A stretch of DNA of 64,000 nucleotides from Alloalcanivorax marinus (lineage in GTDB: Bacteria > Pseudomonadota > Gammaproteobacteria > Pseudomonadales > Alcanivoracaceae), in assembly GCF_016785095.1 (NCBI RefSeq), contig NZ_JAEKJB010000006.1, positions 62,001-126,000 on the forward strand. The letters are read 5' to 3'. A program made the translations under genes and the position numbers. Below, piece after piece: positions 38,041 through 46,521 of this stretch; the first letter of the stretch is position 1; each line of letters opens with the position of its first letter. The notes beneath the pieces are model-generated. The model saw only the letters and a program-made list of their open reading frames with translations. It was not told the origin of the DNA and did no database searches.

Positions 38041-38394
38041 ATGCAACAGCCTCCAGTGCTGGATGAGACCGTGCTCGCGGAGCTACGCGAGGTGATGGGC
38101 AGCGACTTCGAGACCCTGGTTGAGTCCTATGGCCGCGACGGCGGCCAGCGTCTGGCCGCCCTGCGCCAGGCGGTCGCCCAGGGCGACGCCGATCTGGCGC
38201 GCCAGCAGGCACACAGTTTCAAAGGCAGCAGCGGTAATCTCGGCGCCCGGCGGGTGGCGGCGCTGTGCCTGGAGCTGGAACAGCTGGCCCGGGCCGGCGA
38301 CCTGGCCGCGGTGGACGAGCGCCTCGATCCCCTGGAAGACGCCTTCAATGAATCCTGTCGCTCACTGCGCGCTCTCACCGCGGTAGCGGGTTGA
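38041..38394 (+). CDS. Stand-alone Hpt phosphotransfer protein (HptB-like)
   Basis: This is a 117-residue all-helical histidine phosphotransfer protein. The phosphorylated His is at residue 58 in AHSFKGSSGNLGARRVAALC, the Hpt signature. Length and the opening VLAELREVMGSDFETLVESY resemble HptB of Pseudomonas aeruginosa, which relays phosphate from hybrid kinases and affects the Gac/Rsm pathway. No kinase or response regulator gene is adjacent. An rsmZ-like RNA gene lies 430 bp downstream, a suggestive pairing. Confidence 0.88.
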   Translation: MQQPPVLDETVLAELREVMGSDFETLVESYGRDGGQRLAALRQAVAQGDADLARQQAHSFKGSSGNLGARRVAALCLELEQLARAGDLAAVDERLDPLEDAFNESCRSLRALTAVAG

Positions 38395-38414
38395 CGGCCG
38401 GTCGCCGTTTGGCA

Positions 38415-38460
38415 CGCAAAAAAAACCCCTCTTCCAAAGGGGGTGGAAGAGGGGGGGTTG
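38415..38460 (-). terminator. Strong hairpin with T-tract on the minus strand
   Basis: AACCCCTCTTCCA (38424-38436) pairs with the GGAAGAGGGG arm at 38445-38458. On the minus strand it is followed by eight T residues. It therefore looks like a terminator for leftward transcription, though no leftward gene lies close. It may also stop hpt transcription less efficiently on the plus strand. Confidence 0.65.
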
Positions 38461-38639
38461 TGAGCGCTATTTCTAGCGCCTTGGGGGGATACCTTCGATG
38501 CCTTGAATGCTACAGGTCACAATCCGCGGGTGCAGTAAAAAGCAGTGAGCGATTGTAAAAAGTTGACGTTCTTGTAACGGGAGTCTGTTGCAAGATTCGC
38601 GCTGGGATCACTTTCCGGACCCTGGCAATGGCCATCGTT

Positions 38640-38657
38640 TGTAAGAGATATCTTACA
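38640..38657 (+). promoter_or_regulatory. GacA-binding box (UAS) of the rsmZ-like gene
   Basis: TGTAAGAGATATCTTACA is a perfect match to the GacA box TGTAAG-N6-CTTACA. A half site TGTAAG follows at 38662. Its centre lies about 180 bp upstream of the predicted RNA start, the distance known for rsmY/rsmZ genes in pseudomonads. Confidence 0.92.
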
Positions 38658-38828
38658 AGACTGTAAGCATTTCTACCAATCTTCTGTCCTAGTATGCCCT
38701 CAATTTCCAGGGGGCGAATCGCTAAGTCATTGATAAATCAGAGAAAGAGCCGGTGGGGCTGATTTCCGGGCAGGAAATTTTATAGATCTTTAACCCTCGG
38801 TAACGAAACGGGTTGCTATAGTGGTTTC

Positions 38829-38948
38829 CGTGTTCAGGGATAAAGAGCACAGGGATTGGCTAAGGATGGCGGACACGGAAGTCCAGGTGAGCGCAATCGG
38901 GTAAGGACGACTCGACGCAAAAAGGGCGGCAGGATGCCGCCCTTTCTC
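38829..38948 (+). ncRNA. rsmZ: RsmZ-family CsrA/RsmA-sequestering small RNA
   Basis: This is a roughly 120-nt RNA with about seven GGA motifs. Two are displayed in hairpin loops: GTGTTC/GAGCAC around AGGGATAAA (38830-38850) and GGAC/GTCC around ACGGAA (38871-38884), the classic ANGGA loop. Others occur single-stranded (AGGGATT, AAGGATG, AAGGACG). It ends in the terminator GGGCGGCA-GGA-TGCCGCCC (38924-38942) followed by TTTCTC. TATAGT at 38817-38822 is the -10; no good -35 is present, as expected for an activated promoter. A GacA box stands 180 bp upstream. The location beside fdxA and mutS matches pseudomonad rsmZ. Its role would be to titrate RsmA and relieve translational repression. Confidence 0.9.
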
Positions 38949-39052
38949 ATTTCCGGCCCACCGGGCTTGTTTCAAGCCGCCGGTTTCAGACCACTGGCGC
39001 CGCGGACAGTGTTCCGGCCGGCGCGCCGCCCGCCGAAACACTCACGCCTGAC

Positions 39053-39382
39053 TCACCATTCCTTGACGAGTTTCTCGCGCTTGTTGGCCACGCCGTCCCA
39101 TTCGTCGGCGTCGTCCGGGGAGTCCTTCATCTCGGTGATGTTTGGCCACTTCTCCGCCAGCTCGGCGTTGATCTCCAGAAAATCCTGCTGATCGTCCGGC
39201 AGCTCATCCTCCGAGAAGATGGCGTTCACCGGGCACTCCGGTTCGCACAGCGCGCAGTCAATGCACTCGTCCGGGTGAATGACCAGGAAGTTGGGGCCTT
39301 CATAGAAGCAATCCACCGGACATACTTCCACGCAGTCCGTGTGTTTGCAGTTGATGCAGTTTTCACCTACTACGAACGTCAT
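39053..39382 (-). CDS. fdxA: 7Fe-8S ferredoxin FdxA
   Basis: This is a 109-residue ferredoxin of the Azotobacter FdI type, an electron carrier. The N-terminal cysteines 9, 12, 17, 21 and 25 and the second set 40, 43, 46 and 50 provide one 3Fe-4S and one 4Fe-4S cluster. A long acidic C-terminal extension follows, as in the family. AGGACAGG stands before the ATG. It is convergent with the rsmZ-like gene, and the terminator there also works on the minus strand (AAAGGGCGGC...GCCGCCCTTTTT), so one hairpin ends both. Confidence 0.96.
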   Translation of the reverse strand: MTFVVGENCINCKHTDCVEVCPVDCFYEGPNFLVIHPDECIDCALCEPECPVNAIFSEDELPDDQQDFLEINAELAEKWPNITEMKDSPDDADEWDGVANKREKLVKEW

Positions 39383-39537
39383 TAGCCTGTCCTCGCCAGG
39401 TGTATTCTCGTCTCGTTCCGGGGCCGGAGCCGCATATTAGCAGACACCGATGAACTTGGGGGCGGCGCTAGTCTACCGGACTGCCAGCCTCAGGCAAGCG
39501 CCGCAACCCGTCCCTGTACGCATATGGATATAACGCG

Positions 39538-42099
39538 TCACCCTTTGCCCAACGCCTTCAACGCGTACAACCGCTCCAGCGCCTGCCGAGGCGTCAGCTC
39601 GTCCGGGTCGATATCCGCCAGGGCTTTCTCCACCGCGCCGGGCGCGCCGAACAGATCCGCCTGGGCCGGCGCGGTGGCCGGGGCCGGCGCCGCCGACTTG
39701 GGTCGCTCGCCCTGTTCCAGCTCGCTCAGCTTCTCCGTGGCGCGGTGGATCACGCCCGCCGGCACCCCGGCCAGTTGCGCGACCTGCAAGCCGTAGCTGC
39801 GGCTCGCCGGCCCCTCCTGCACCCGGTGCAGAAACACGATGCGGTTGTTGTGCTCGCTGGCGGTGAGGTGGGCGTTGTACACCCCGGGCAATTGCTCCGG
39901 CAGTTGCGTCAGTTCGAAGTAATGGGTGGCGAACAAAGTGAACGCCCTGAGATTACGCGCCAGGTGCTCCGCCGCCGCCCACGCCAGGCTCAGGCCATCG
40001 AAGGTGCTGGTGCCCCGACCGATCTCGTCCATCAGCACCAGACTTTCCGGGGTGGCGTTGTTGAGAATATTGGCGGTCTCCGACATCTCCACCATGAAGG
40101 TGGAGCGGCCGCCGGCCAGATCGTCGGAGGAGCCGATGCGGGTAAAGATGCGGTCCAGCTTGCCCACCCGGGCGCTGGCCGCCGGCACCGCGCTGCCAAT
40201 ATGAGCGAGCAGGGCGATCAGCGCGGTCTGGCGCATATAGGTGGACTTACCGCCCATGTTCGGGCCGGTGATGATCACCATGCGGCGCTGGTCGTCCAGA
40301 TGCAGGCTGTTGGGCACGAACGCATCGTCCAGCACCTGCTCCACCACCGGGTGGCGGCCATCGACGATCTCCACCACCGGTTCGGTCACCAGTTGCGGCC
40401 GCACCCAGCCCAGCGCTTCGGCACGCTCCGCGAAGGCGGCCAGCACATCCACCTCGGCCACCGCCGCGGCGCTCGCCTGCAGCGGGCCCAGGTCCGCCGC
40501 CAGGGTCTCGATCAACTGCTCGTAGAGCCGCTTCTCCAGGGTCAGCGCCTTGCTCGACGCGGACAACGCCTTGTCCTCGAACTCCTTGAGCTCCGGCGTG
40601 ATGAAACGCTCCGCGTTCTTCAGCGTCTGGCGACGCTGGTAATCCATCGGCGCGTTGTCCGCCTCGCGGCGGGACAGCTCGATGTAATAGCCGTGCACCC
40701 GATTGTACTTCACCCGCAGGGTAGAGAAGCCGGTGCGCTCGCGTTCCCGGGTCTCGATATCCACCAGCACCTGGCCGGCGTTTTCGCTGATCGAACGCAG
40801 CTCGTCCAGCTCCGCGCTGTAGCCCTCGGCGATCACGCCGCCATCGCGGATCAGCATCGGTGGATTCTCGATCACCGCCTGGTCCAGCAAGCCGGCCTGC
40901 TCCGGAAATTCATTGAGCCGCTCATGCAGGCCCTGGAACGCCTCGTGGTCCGGCAGCGCCGCGTGCAACGCCGGCAACGCCTCCAGACTGGCGCGCAGGC
41001 GGGTCAGGTCCCGGGGCCGCGCCGAGCGTAACGCCACCCGACCCAGAATCCGCTCCATATCGCCGATCCGGTCCAGCACCTCGCGCACCGCCTCGAACCG
41101 CCAGCCATCGCGCAACGCCGCCACCCGCCGCTGGCGTTCGCCCAGCACCGTGCGGTCGCGCAATGGTCGATGAATCCAGCGCTTCAGAAGGCGCGCCCCC
41201 ATGGCCGTCTCGGTGCTGTCCAGCACCCAGGCCAGGGTCGGCACCTCGTCGCCGTTCAGGGTCTCGGTCAGCTCCAGATTGCGGCGCGTAGCCGCGTCCA
41301 TGGCCACGCCGTCGTCGAACGCCTCCATGGCCAGACCCGTCACATGGGGCAGGGCACTGCGCTGGGTATCCCGGGCGTACTGCAGTAACGCCCCGGCGGC
41401 GGCCACCGCCACCGCCGGCGGCTGCCCGAACCCGGACAAATCCTGCACCCCGAACTGCTGGCACAACTGGCGCACCGCCGCCTCGCCATCAAACTCCCAC
41501 GGCGGACGCTTGCGGCACCCCGGCCGCTCCACCAACGACGCCGGCAGACCATGGTCCTCGCACACCAGCAACTCCGCCGGCTGCCAGCGCTCCAGCAACG
41601 CCTGCAACTGCTCGTGGCCCTCCACCCGGGTCACCACGAACCGGCCCGCCGCCACATCCAGGCTCGCCGCGCCCACCGCCGGCCCGTCCTCGAACAACGC
41701 GCACAGCAGCGTATCCCGCCGCTCCTCCAGCAACGCCTCATCGCTCACCGTCCCCGGCGTCACGATGCGCACCACCTTGCGCTCCACCGGCCCCTTCGCC
41801 AGCGCCGGATCGCCGACCTGCTCGCAAATCACCACCGACTCGCCCAGCTTCACCAACCGCGCCAGATAGCCCTCCGCCGCGTGATACGGAATCCCGGCCA
41901 TGGGAATCGGCTTGCCATTGCTCTGCCCGCGCTGGGTCAGCGTGATGTCCAGCAACCGCGCCGCCTTCTGCGCGTCACCGAAAAACAGCTCGTAGAAATC
42001 CCCCATCCGGTAGAACAGCAACTGATCCGGATGGTCGGCCTTCAGGCCGAGATACTGCTTCATCATCGGGGTGTGGCCGGAAAGGTCGTCCATTGCCAT
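39538..42099 (-). CDS. mutS: DNA mismatch repair protein MutS
   Basis: This is the 853-residue mismatch sensor. Mismatch-binding residues lie in [11 protein letters not shown] (Phe and Glu near residues 36-38). The ABC-type ATPase domain has Walker [10 protein letters not shown] near residue 613, then a [18 protein letters not shown] signature with Walker B, and [13 protein letters not shown]. The start is the Met at 42099 (MAMDDLSGH); the longer open frame to 42282 runs through a REP element and is not credible. Order mutS-fdxA-rsmZ matches pseudomonads, but the recA side is replaced here by a toxin-antitoxin and restriction island. Confidence 0.96.
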   Translation of the reverse strand: MAMDDLSGHTPMMKQYLGLKADHPDQLLFYRMGDFYELFFGDAQKAARLLDITLTQRGQSNGKPIPMAGIPYHAAEGYLARLVKLGESVVICEQVGDPALAKGPVERKVVRIVTPGTVSDEALLEERRDTLLCALFEDGPAVGAASLDVAAGRFVVTRVEGHEQLQALLERWQPAELLVCEDHGLPASLVERPGCRKRPPWEFDGEAAVRQLCQQFGVQDLSGFGQPPAVAVAAAGALLQYARDTQRSALPHVTGLAMEAFDDGVAMDAATRRNLELTETLNGDEVPTLAWVLDSTETAMGARLLKRWIHRPLRDRTVLGERQRRVAALRDGWRFEAVREVLDRIGDMERILGRVALRSARPRDLTRLRASLEALPALHAALPDHEAFQGLHERLNEFPEQAGLLDQAVIENPPMLIRDGGVIAEGYSAELDELRSISENAGQVLVDIETRERERTGFSTLRVKYNRVHGYYIELSRREADNAPMDYQRRQTLKNAERFITPELKEFEDKALSASSKALTLEKRLYEQLIETLAADLGPLQASAAAVAEVDVLAAFAERAEALGWVRPQLVTEPVVEIVDGRHPVVEQVLDDAFVPNSLHLDDQRRMVIITGPNMGGKSTYMRQTALIALLAHIGSAVPAASARVGKLDRIFTRIGSSDDLAGGRSTFMVEMSETANILNNATPESLVLMDEIGRGTSTFDGLSLAWAAAEHLARNLRAFTLFATHYFELTQLPEQLPGVYNAHLTASEHNNRIVFLHRVQEGPASRSYGLQVAQLAGVPAGVIHRATEKLSELEQGERPKSAAPAPATAPAQADLFGAPGAVEKALADIDPDELTPRQALERLYALKALGKG

Positions 42100-42166
42100 A
42101 AGCGCGGTATCGCCTGTTTTCTGAAAAGAGTGGAGCGGCTCAAGGGCAGGGCGCGGGAACACTGGC

Positions 42167-42192
42167 TGTAGGAGCGGCTTCAGCCGCGATCC
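42167..42192. repeat. Single REP element
   Basis: TGTAGGAGCGGCTTCAGCCG followed by CGATCC, upstream of mutS, at the boundary with the defence island. Confidence 0.8.
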
Positions 42193-42327
42193 CACCCAAA
42201 CGGAGCCAAGCGCGAAAGAATAGCAAACCCTTGCGCATGGCTCTATTAGAGGGCGCCGGGAGGATGGACAGAACCCCCTCAACCGCCTAGGGTATCACCA
42301 GGTATTACCTTTCGATACGAGGCCGCC

Positions 42328-42597
42328 ATGGCAACCTCCATCAAGATTGACGACGAACTGAAAAGCCGCGTTCAGACCCTGGCCAGCCAGCGCCGCCGGA
42401 CTCCCCACTGGATCATGCTCGAAGCGATCAGGCAATATGTGGCCCGCGAAGAGGCCCAGGAGAGCTTCAAACAGGAAGCCCTGGAGTCCTGGCGGTCCTA
42501 CCGCGAGACGGGTCGCCACCTCACGGTCCAGGAAACCAACGAGTGGCTGGAATCCTGGGGAAGCGACGATAAGGCGCCGCCCGAGTGCCACGAGTAA
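42328..42597 (+). CDS. RelB/ParD-like antitoxin (ribbon-helix-helix)
   Basis: This is an 89-residue protein with an N-terminal ribbon-helix-helix DNA-binding domain (SIKIDDELKSRVQTLASQRRRTPHWIMLEAIRQYV, about residues 4-40), typical of CopG/RelB-type antitoxins. The C-terminal helical tail (ETNEWLESWGSDDK) would wrap the toxin. It overlaps the next gene by 13 bp. It should bind and neutralise the toxin and autorepress the pair. Confidence 0.85.
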   Translation: MATSIKIDDELKSRVQTLASQRRRTPHWIMLEAIRQYVAREEAQESFKQEALESWRSYRETGRHLTVQETNEWLESWGSDDKAPPECHE

Positions 42598-42881
42598 TCA
42601 TCACCGAAGGGGCCGTGCGCGGGCTGGCACGGTGCCGGGCTTTCCTGGAAGCCGTGGAAGCTGGAGAATCGGCCGTCCGTGCCGGTCGGACCATCGCACG
42701 GCATCTGCGTATGTTGGAGACAGCCCCGGACATGGGCCGCCCCGATGACGAGATGCCGGAACTCCGGGAGTTGATGATTCCCTTTGGCAAAGCCGGTTAT
42801 GTGGTGCTTTACCGCTACCTGCCTCGCGAAGATGCGGTGTATGTGTTGGCGGTGCGCCATCAGAAGGAAGCGGGTTATTAG
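42585..42881 (+). CDS. RelE/ParE-family toxin
   Basis: This is a 98-residue toxin of the RelE/ParE superfamily, beginning at a GTG. The fold pattern is VIITEGAVRGLARCRAFLE, then MLETAPDMGRP, PELRELMIPFGKAGYVVLYRY and AVYVLAVRHQKEAGY at the end. The C-terminal RHQKE matches many RelE/ParE chains. Whether it cuts mRNA on ribosomes (RelE) or blocks gyrase (ParE) cannot be decided from sequence. The overlap with the antitoxin gene supports a working module. Confidence 0.85.
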   Translation: MPRVIITEGAVRGLARCRAFLEAVEAGESAVRAGRTIARHLRMLETAPDMGRPDDEMPELRELMIPFGKAGYVVLYRYLPREDAVYVLAVRHQKEAGY

Positions 42882-42921
42882 ATCTCCGCTGGTGCTGCTA
42901 AAGAATTAAAAAGGGGACGTT

Positions 42922-43839
42922 ATGGCCATACCCGACTTCCAATCCGTCATGCGGCCCGTGCTGCTCTCTATTCAGGACGGCCAGCCCAAGGCCATGGCCC
43001 GGGTGCTGGAGGAGGTCTGCGACCACTTCCAGCTTACCGACGAGGAGCGTGGGCAGCGTCTGCCCTCCGGCAAACAGACCTACATCAAGAACCGGGTGGG
43101 TTGGGCGCGGACCTATATGAAGAAGGCGGGCCTGCTGACCATCCCGCAACGGGGGCAGATCCGGATTACCGACCGGGGCCGCCAGGCCATGGAGGAATGC
43201 CCGGAGCGCGTCACCGTGCGCTACCTGAAGAAGTACCCGGAATTCCTGGCGTTCCATACCCACACCCCCACCCAGCCCAAGGCGGAGCCGGCGGACAGCG
43301 ACGTCAGCGACATCAGCGACACTCCGGACGAGCAGCTTCAGCAGGCCCACACCTCGCTGATGGACTCCCTGGCCGACGAGCTGCTGGACACCATCATCGC
43401 GGCCACGCCGGCCTTCTTCGAAAAGCTGGTGGTCGATCTGATGTTGGCCATGGGCTATGGCGGCTCCCGGGAAGACGCCGGCCAGGCCACCCGCTACACC
43501 AGCGACGGCGGCATCGACGGCATCATCAAGGAAGACCCGCTCGGCCTGGATGTGATCTATCTGCAAGCCAAGCGCTATACCGACAAGGTGGTGGGCCGCC
43601 CGGATGTGCAGGCCTTTGCCGGCGCTCTGGACATGCAGCGGGCCCGCAAGGGCGTCTTTATCACCGCCTCCAAATTCAGCGGCGACGCCCGCCAATACGT
43701 GGGCATGATCGAGAAAAAGATCGTTCTGATCGACGGCCAGGAACTGGCGAAACTGATGATCCAGTACAACCTGGGCGTGGCCACCAAGGAAACCTACGAC
43801 GTCAAACACATCGACAGCGATTACTTCAACGAGGAATAA
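42922..43839 (+). CDS. Mrr-like restriction endonuclease
   Basis: This is a 305-residue protein with an N-terminal Mrr_N winged-helix domain (about residues 5-95, IPDFQSVMRPVLLSIQDG...ITDRGRQ) and a C-terminal Mrr_cat PD-(D/E)XK nuclease. Catalytic signature is DGGIDG near residue 195 and YLQAKRY near residue 214, with Asp and Gln-x-Lys in the expected order. Mrr proteins cut DNA carrying certain modified bases (type IV). It starts 40 bp after the toxin gene and ends 10 bp before hsdM, so it may be co-transcribed with the type I genes. Confidence 0.88.
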   Translation: MAIPDFQSVMRPVLLSIQDGQPKAMARVLEEVCDHFQLTDEERGQRLPSGKQTYIKNRVGWARTYMKKAGLLTIPQRGQIRITDRGRQAMEECPERVTVRYLKKYPEFLAFHTHTPTQPKAEPADSDVSDISDTPDEQLQQAHTSLMDSLADELLDTIIAATPAFFEKLVVDLMLAMGYGGSREDAGQATRYTSDGGIDGIIKEDPLGLDVIYLQAKRYTDKVVGRPDVQAFAGALDMQRARKGVFITASKFSGDARQYVGMIEKKIVLIDGQELAKLMIQYNLGVATKETYDVKHIDSDYFNEE

Positions 43840-43849
43840 CAGCAACCCC

Positions 43850-45334
43850 ATGATCACCGGCGAACTCAAATCCAAGGTCGATAAAATCTGGGACACCATG
43901 TGGTCCGGCGGCGTCTCCAACCCGCTGTCCGTGATCGAGCAGCTCACCTACCTGCTGTTCATCAAGCGGCTGGATGAGATACATACCCGCGCAGAGAACA
44001 TGGCTCAGCGTTTTAAAAAGCCCATCGAAAACCCGGTGTTCGGCTCCGGCCAGGACCACCTGCGCTGGTCCCGCTTCAAGGACTTCGCCCCGGAGGACAT
44101 GTTCAATACCGTGCGGGACCTGGTGTTCCCGTTTATCAAAACCCTGGGTAACAAAGGCGAGGAAGACGGGGAGGGCGGCAGCACCTACACCCACCACATG
44201 AAGGATGCGCTCTTCATGATGCCCACCCCGCGGGTGTTGGCCAACGTGGTGGATCAGCTGGACAGCATCGATATGAGCGATGCGGACACCAAGGGCGACC
44301 TGTACGAATACATGCTCGGCAAGATCGCCAGCGCCGGCCAGAACGGCCAGTTCCGCACCCCGCGCCATATCATCAAGCTGATGGTGGAGATGACCGCGCC
44401 CACCCCCAAGGATGTGATCTGCGACCCGGCCTGCGGCACCGCCGGTTTCCTGGTGGCGGCCTCCGAATACATCCAGCAGCACCACAGCAAGGCCATCTAT
44501 AAGAACGAGGAGGCCCGCCGCCGCTTTAACGAGGGCACTTTCCACGGCTACGACTTCGACAACACCATGCTGCGCATCGGCAGCATGAACATGCTGCTCC
44601 ACGGCGTGGAAAACCCGGACATCGGCTACAAGGACTCCCTGGCCCAGGCGGACGACCTGGACGAAGAGAAATACTCCCTGATCCTGGCCAATCCGCCCTT
44701 CGCCGGCAGCCTGGACTATGAATCCACCGCCAAGGACCTGCTGCAAACCGTCAAAACGAAGAAAACCGAGCTTCTGTTCCTGGCCCTGTTCCTGCGCCTG
44801 CTGCAAACCGGCGGTCGGGCGGCGGTGATCGTGCCCGACGGCGTGCTGTTCGGCTCGTCCAAGGCCCACAAAAGCCTGCGCAAAATGCTGGTGGAGGAGC
44901 AGAAACTGGACGGGGTGATCTCCATGCCCTCCGGTGTCTTCAAACCCTACGCTGGGGTCTCCACCGCCATCCTGCTGTTCACCAAAACGAATTCCGGCGG
45001 CACCGACAACGTCTGGTTCTACAAGATGGAAGCGGACGGCTTCTCTCTGGACGATAAACGCACCCCGCAGCCGGACAAAAGCGACCTGCCGGACCTGCTG
45101 GCCCGCTGGCAAAACCGGGAGCACGAAGGCGAACGCAAGCGCACCGAACAGAGCTTCCTGGTACCCCGTGAGGAAATCGCCGGCAACGACTATGACCTGT
45201 CCATTAACCGCTACAAGGAAGTGGAGTATGAGGCGGTGGAATATGAGTCGCCGCAGGTGATCCTGGAGCGGTTGGCTAAGTTAGAGGAGCAAATCGCTCT
45301 AGGCCGCCAGGATTTGGAGAACTTGCTTCGATGA
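43850..45334 (+). CDS. hsdM: Type I restriction system methyltransferase subunit
   Basis: This is the 494-residue N6-adenine methyltransferase of a type I system. An N-terminal HsdM_N helical domain (about residues 5-140) precedes the SAM-binding motif DPACGTAGF (near 194-203) and the catalytic NPPF motif (near 282). It protects host sites and forms the M2S core needed for restriction. Its stop overlaps the hsdS start in ATGA, so the subunits are translationally coupled. Confidence 0.95.
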   Translation: MITGELKSKVDKIWDTMWSGGVSNPLSVIEQLTYLLFIKRLDEIHTRAENMAQRFKKPIENPVFGSGQDHLRWSRFKDFAPEDMFNTVRDLVFPFIKTLGNKGEEDGEGGSTYTHHMKDALFMMPTPRVLANVVDQLDSIDMSDADTKGDLYEYMLGKIASAGQNGQFRTPRHIIKLMVEMTAPTPKDVICDPACGTAGFLVAASEYIQQHHSKAIYKNEEARRRFNEGTFHGYDFDNTMLRIGSMNMLLHGVENPDIGYKDSLAQADDLDEEKYSLILANPPFAGSLDYESTAKDLLQTVKTKKTELLFLALFLRLLQTGGRAAVIVPDGVLFGSSKAHKSLRKMLVEEQKLDGVISMPSGVFKPYAGVSTAILLFTKTNSGGTDNVWFYKMEADGFSLDDKRTPQPDKSDLPDLLARWQNREHEGERKRTEQSFLVPREEIAGNDYDLSINRYKEVEYEAVEYESPQVILERLAKLEEQIALGRQDLENLLR

Positions 45335-46521
45335 ATGCTCCTTCCGTTTCTATTGGCGAAGTAGCTGTCGTGAATCCCCGGTTCGAGAAGGCTGATAGGC
45401 CAGCCCCGGGAGATCCTGTCAGCTTCGTACCTATGGCGGCTGTTTCCGAGAAAACAGTTTCCATCGTAGAGGCTAATGATCGGCCTTACGCAGAGGTGGC
45501 AAAGGGGTACACGGCTTTCAAGCGGGGAGATGTTCTAATTGCGAAGATTACTCCTTGCTTCGAGAATGGAAAAATGGCGCTTGCCGATAATCTACCCAGA
45601 GACCTGGGGTTTGGATCAACCGAATTCCATGTTATTCGAGCGAGTGAAAAAGTCGACACACGCTATCTTTTCAATCTTCTCAGGAACCCGTATGTGCGGC
45701 GCGCAGGGGAGATGAAGATGAAGGGCGCTGCAGGACAAAGACGTGTTCCTGCTGAATTCTTTTCTGGCCTGAAGATTCCTCTGCCTCCCCTGGAAGAACA
45801 AAAACGCATTGCGAAAATTCTGGATGCGGCGGACGCGCTGCGGGCCAAGCGCCGCGAGTGCCTCGCCCAACTCGATGCGCTCCTGCAATCCACCTTTCTC
45901 GATTTCTTCGGTGATCCTATAGCTAACCCATTTGGTTGGAAAATGGGTTTAGTTGGCGATCTGCTTGAAGCTGCTAATTATGGGACAAGCAAGAAAGCTA
46001 ATGAGAGCTCTGGGCGGTACCCAATTCTTAGGATGGGCAATATTACCTATGAGGGTGGCTGGGATATGTCATCCATTAAGTACATAGATCTTGAAAGCAA
46101 TGAAGAAGAGAAATACTTGGTAAAAAAGGGAGATATACTTTTCAATCGCACAAACAGCAAGGAATTAGTAGGGAAAACGGCTGTTTATAGGTTTGATGAG
46201 CCAATGGCGTTTGCAGGTTATCTTGTTCGGGCCAGAGCATCGGGAGAGGCCGATCCGGAATATATCGCTGCTTTCATGAATTCTCCACAAACAAAGAGCC
46301 GTTTGGTTTCAATGTGTAAGAGCATTGTGGGGATGGCAAACATTAATGCAAAGGAGTTTCAGGCTATTCCCATTCCGGTTCCCCCACTGAATCTTCAGAA
46401 TAGATTTTCGGCTATTGTCGATTCTGTTCTTCGGCAAAAGTCGAAAGTCAATGATTGCCTTGAAGAACTTGATGTTTTGTTTCACTCCCTACAAGAAAAA
46501 GCTTTCTCTGGAGAACTCTGA
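45331..46521 (+). CDS. hsdS: Type I restriction system specificity subunit
   Basis: This is a 396-residue subunit that selects the bipartite target sequence. It has two target-recognition domains (about residues 5-150 and 205-360), each followed by a conserved helix: LPPLEEQKRIAKILDAADALRAKR in the middle and VPPLNLQNRFSAIVDSVL near the end. Base composition shifts: the central helix is GC-rich like the neighbours, whereas the second recognition domain (about 45930-46520) is clearly AT-rich, which suggests domain replacement by recombination. It couples to hsdM upstream and, by a one-base overlap, to the unknown gene downstream. Confidence 0.94.
   Translation: MNAPSVSIGEVAVVNPRFEKADRPAPGDPVSFVPMAAVSEKTVSIVEANDRPYAEVAKGYTAFKRGDVLIAKITPCFENGKMALADNLPRDLGFGSTEFHVIRASEKVDTRYLFNLLRNPYVRRAGEMKMKGAAGQRRVPAEFFSGLKIPLPPLEEQKRIAKILDAADALRAKRRECLAQLDALLQSTFLDFFGDPIANPFGWKMGLVGDLLEAANYGTSKKANESSGRYPILRMGNITYEGGWDMSSIKYIDLESNEEEKYLVKKGDILFNRTNSKELVGKTAVYRFDEPMAFAGYLVRARASGEADPEYIAAFMNSPQTKSRLVSMCKSIVGMANINAKEFQAIPIPVPPLNLQNRFSAIVDSVLRQKSKVNDCLEELDVLFHSLQEKAFSGEL

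Noticed and set aside
38395..38640. rpoS in its pseudomonad position next to rsmZ
   Set aside because: No sigma-factor reading frame exists here; the neighbour is the Hpt gene.
42100..42282. N-terminal extension of MutS
   Set aside because: The frame runs through a REP element and MutS begins [11 protein letters not shown].
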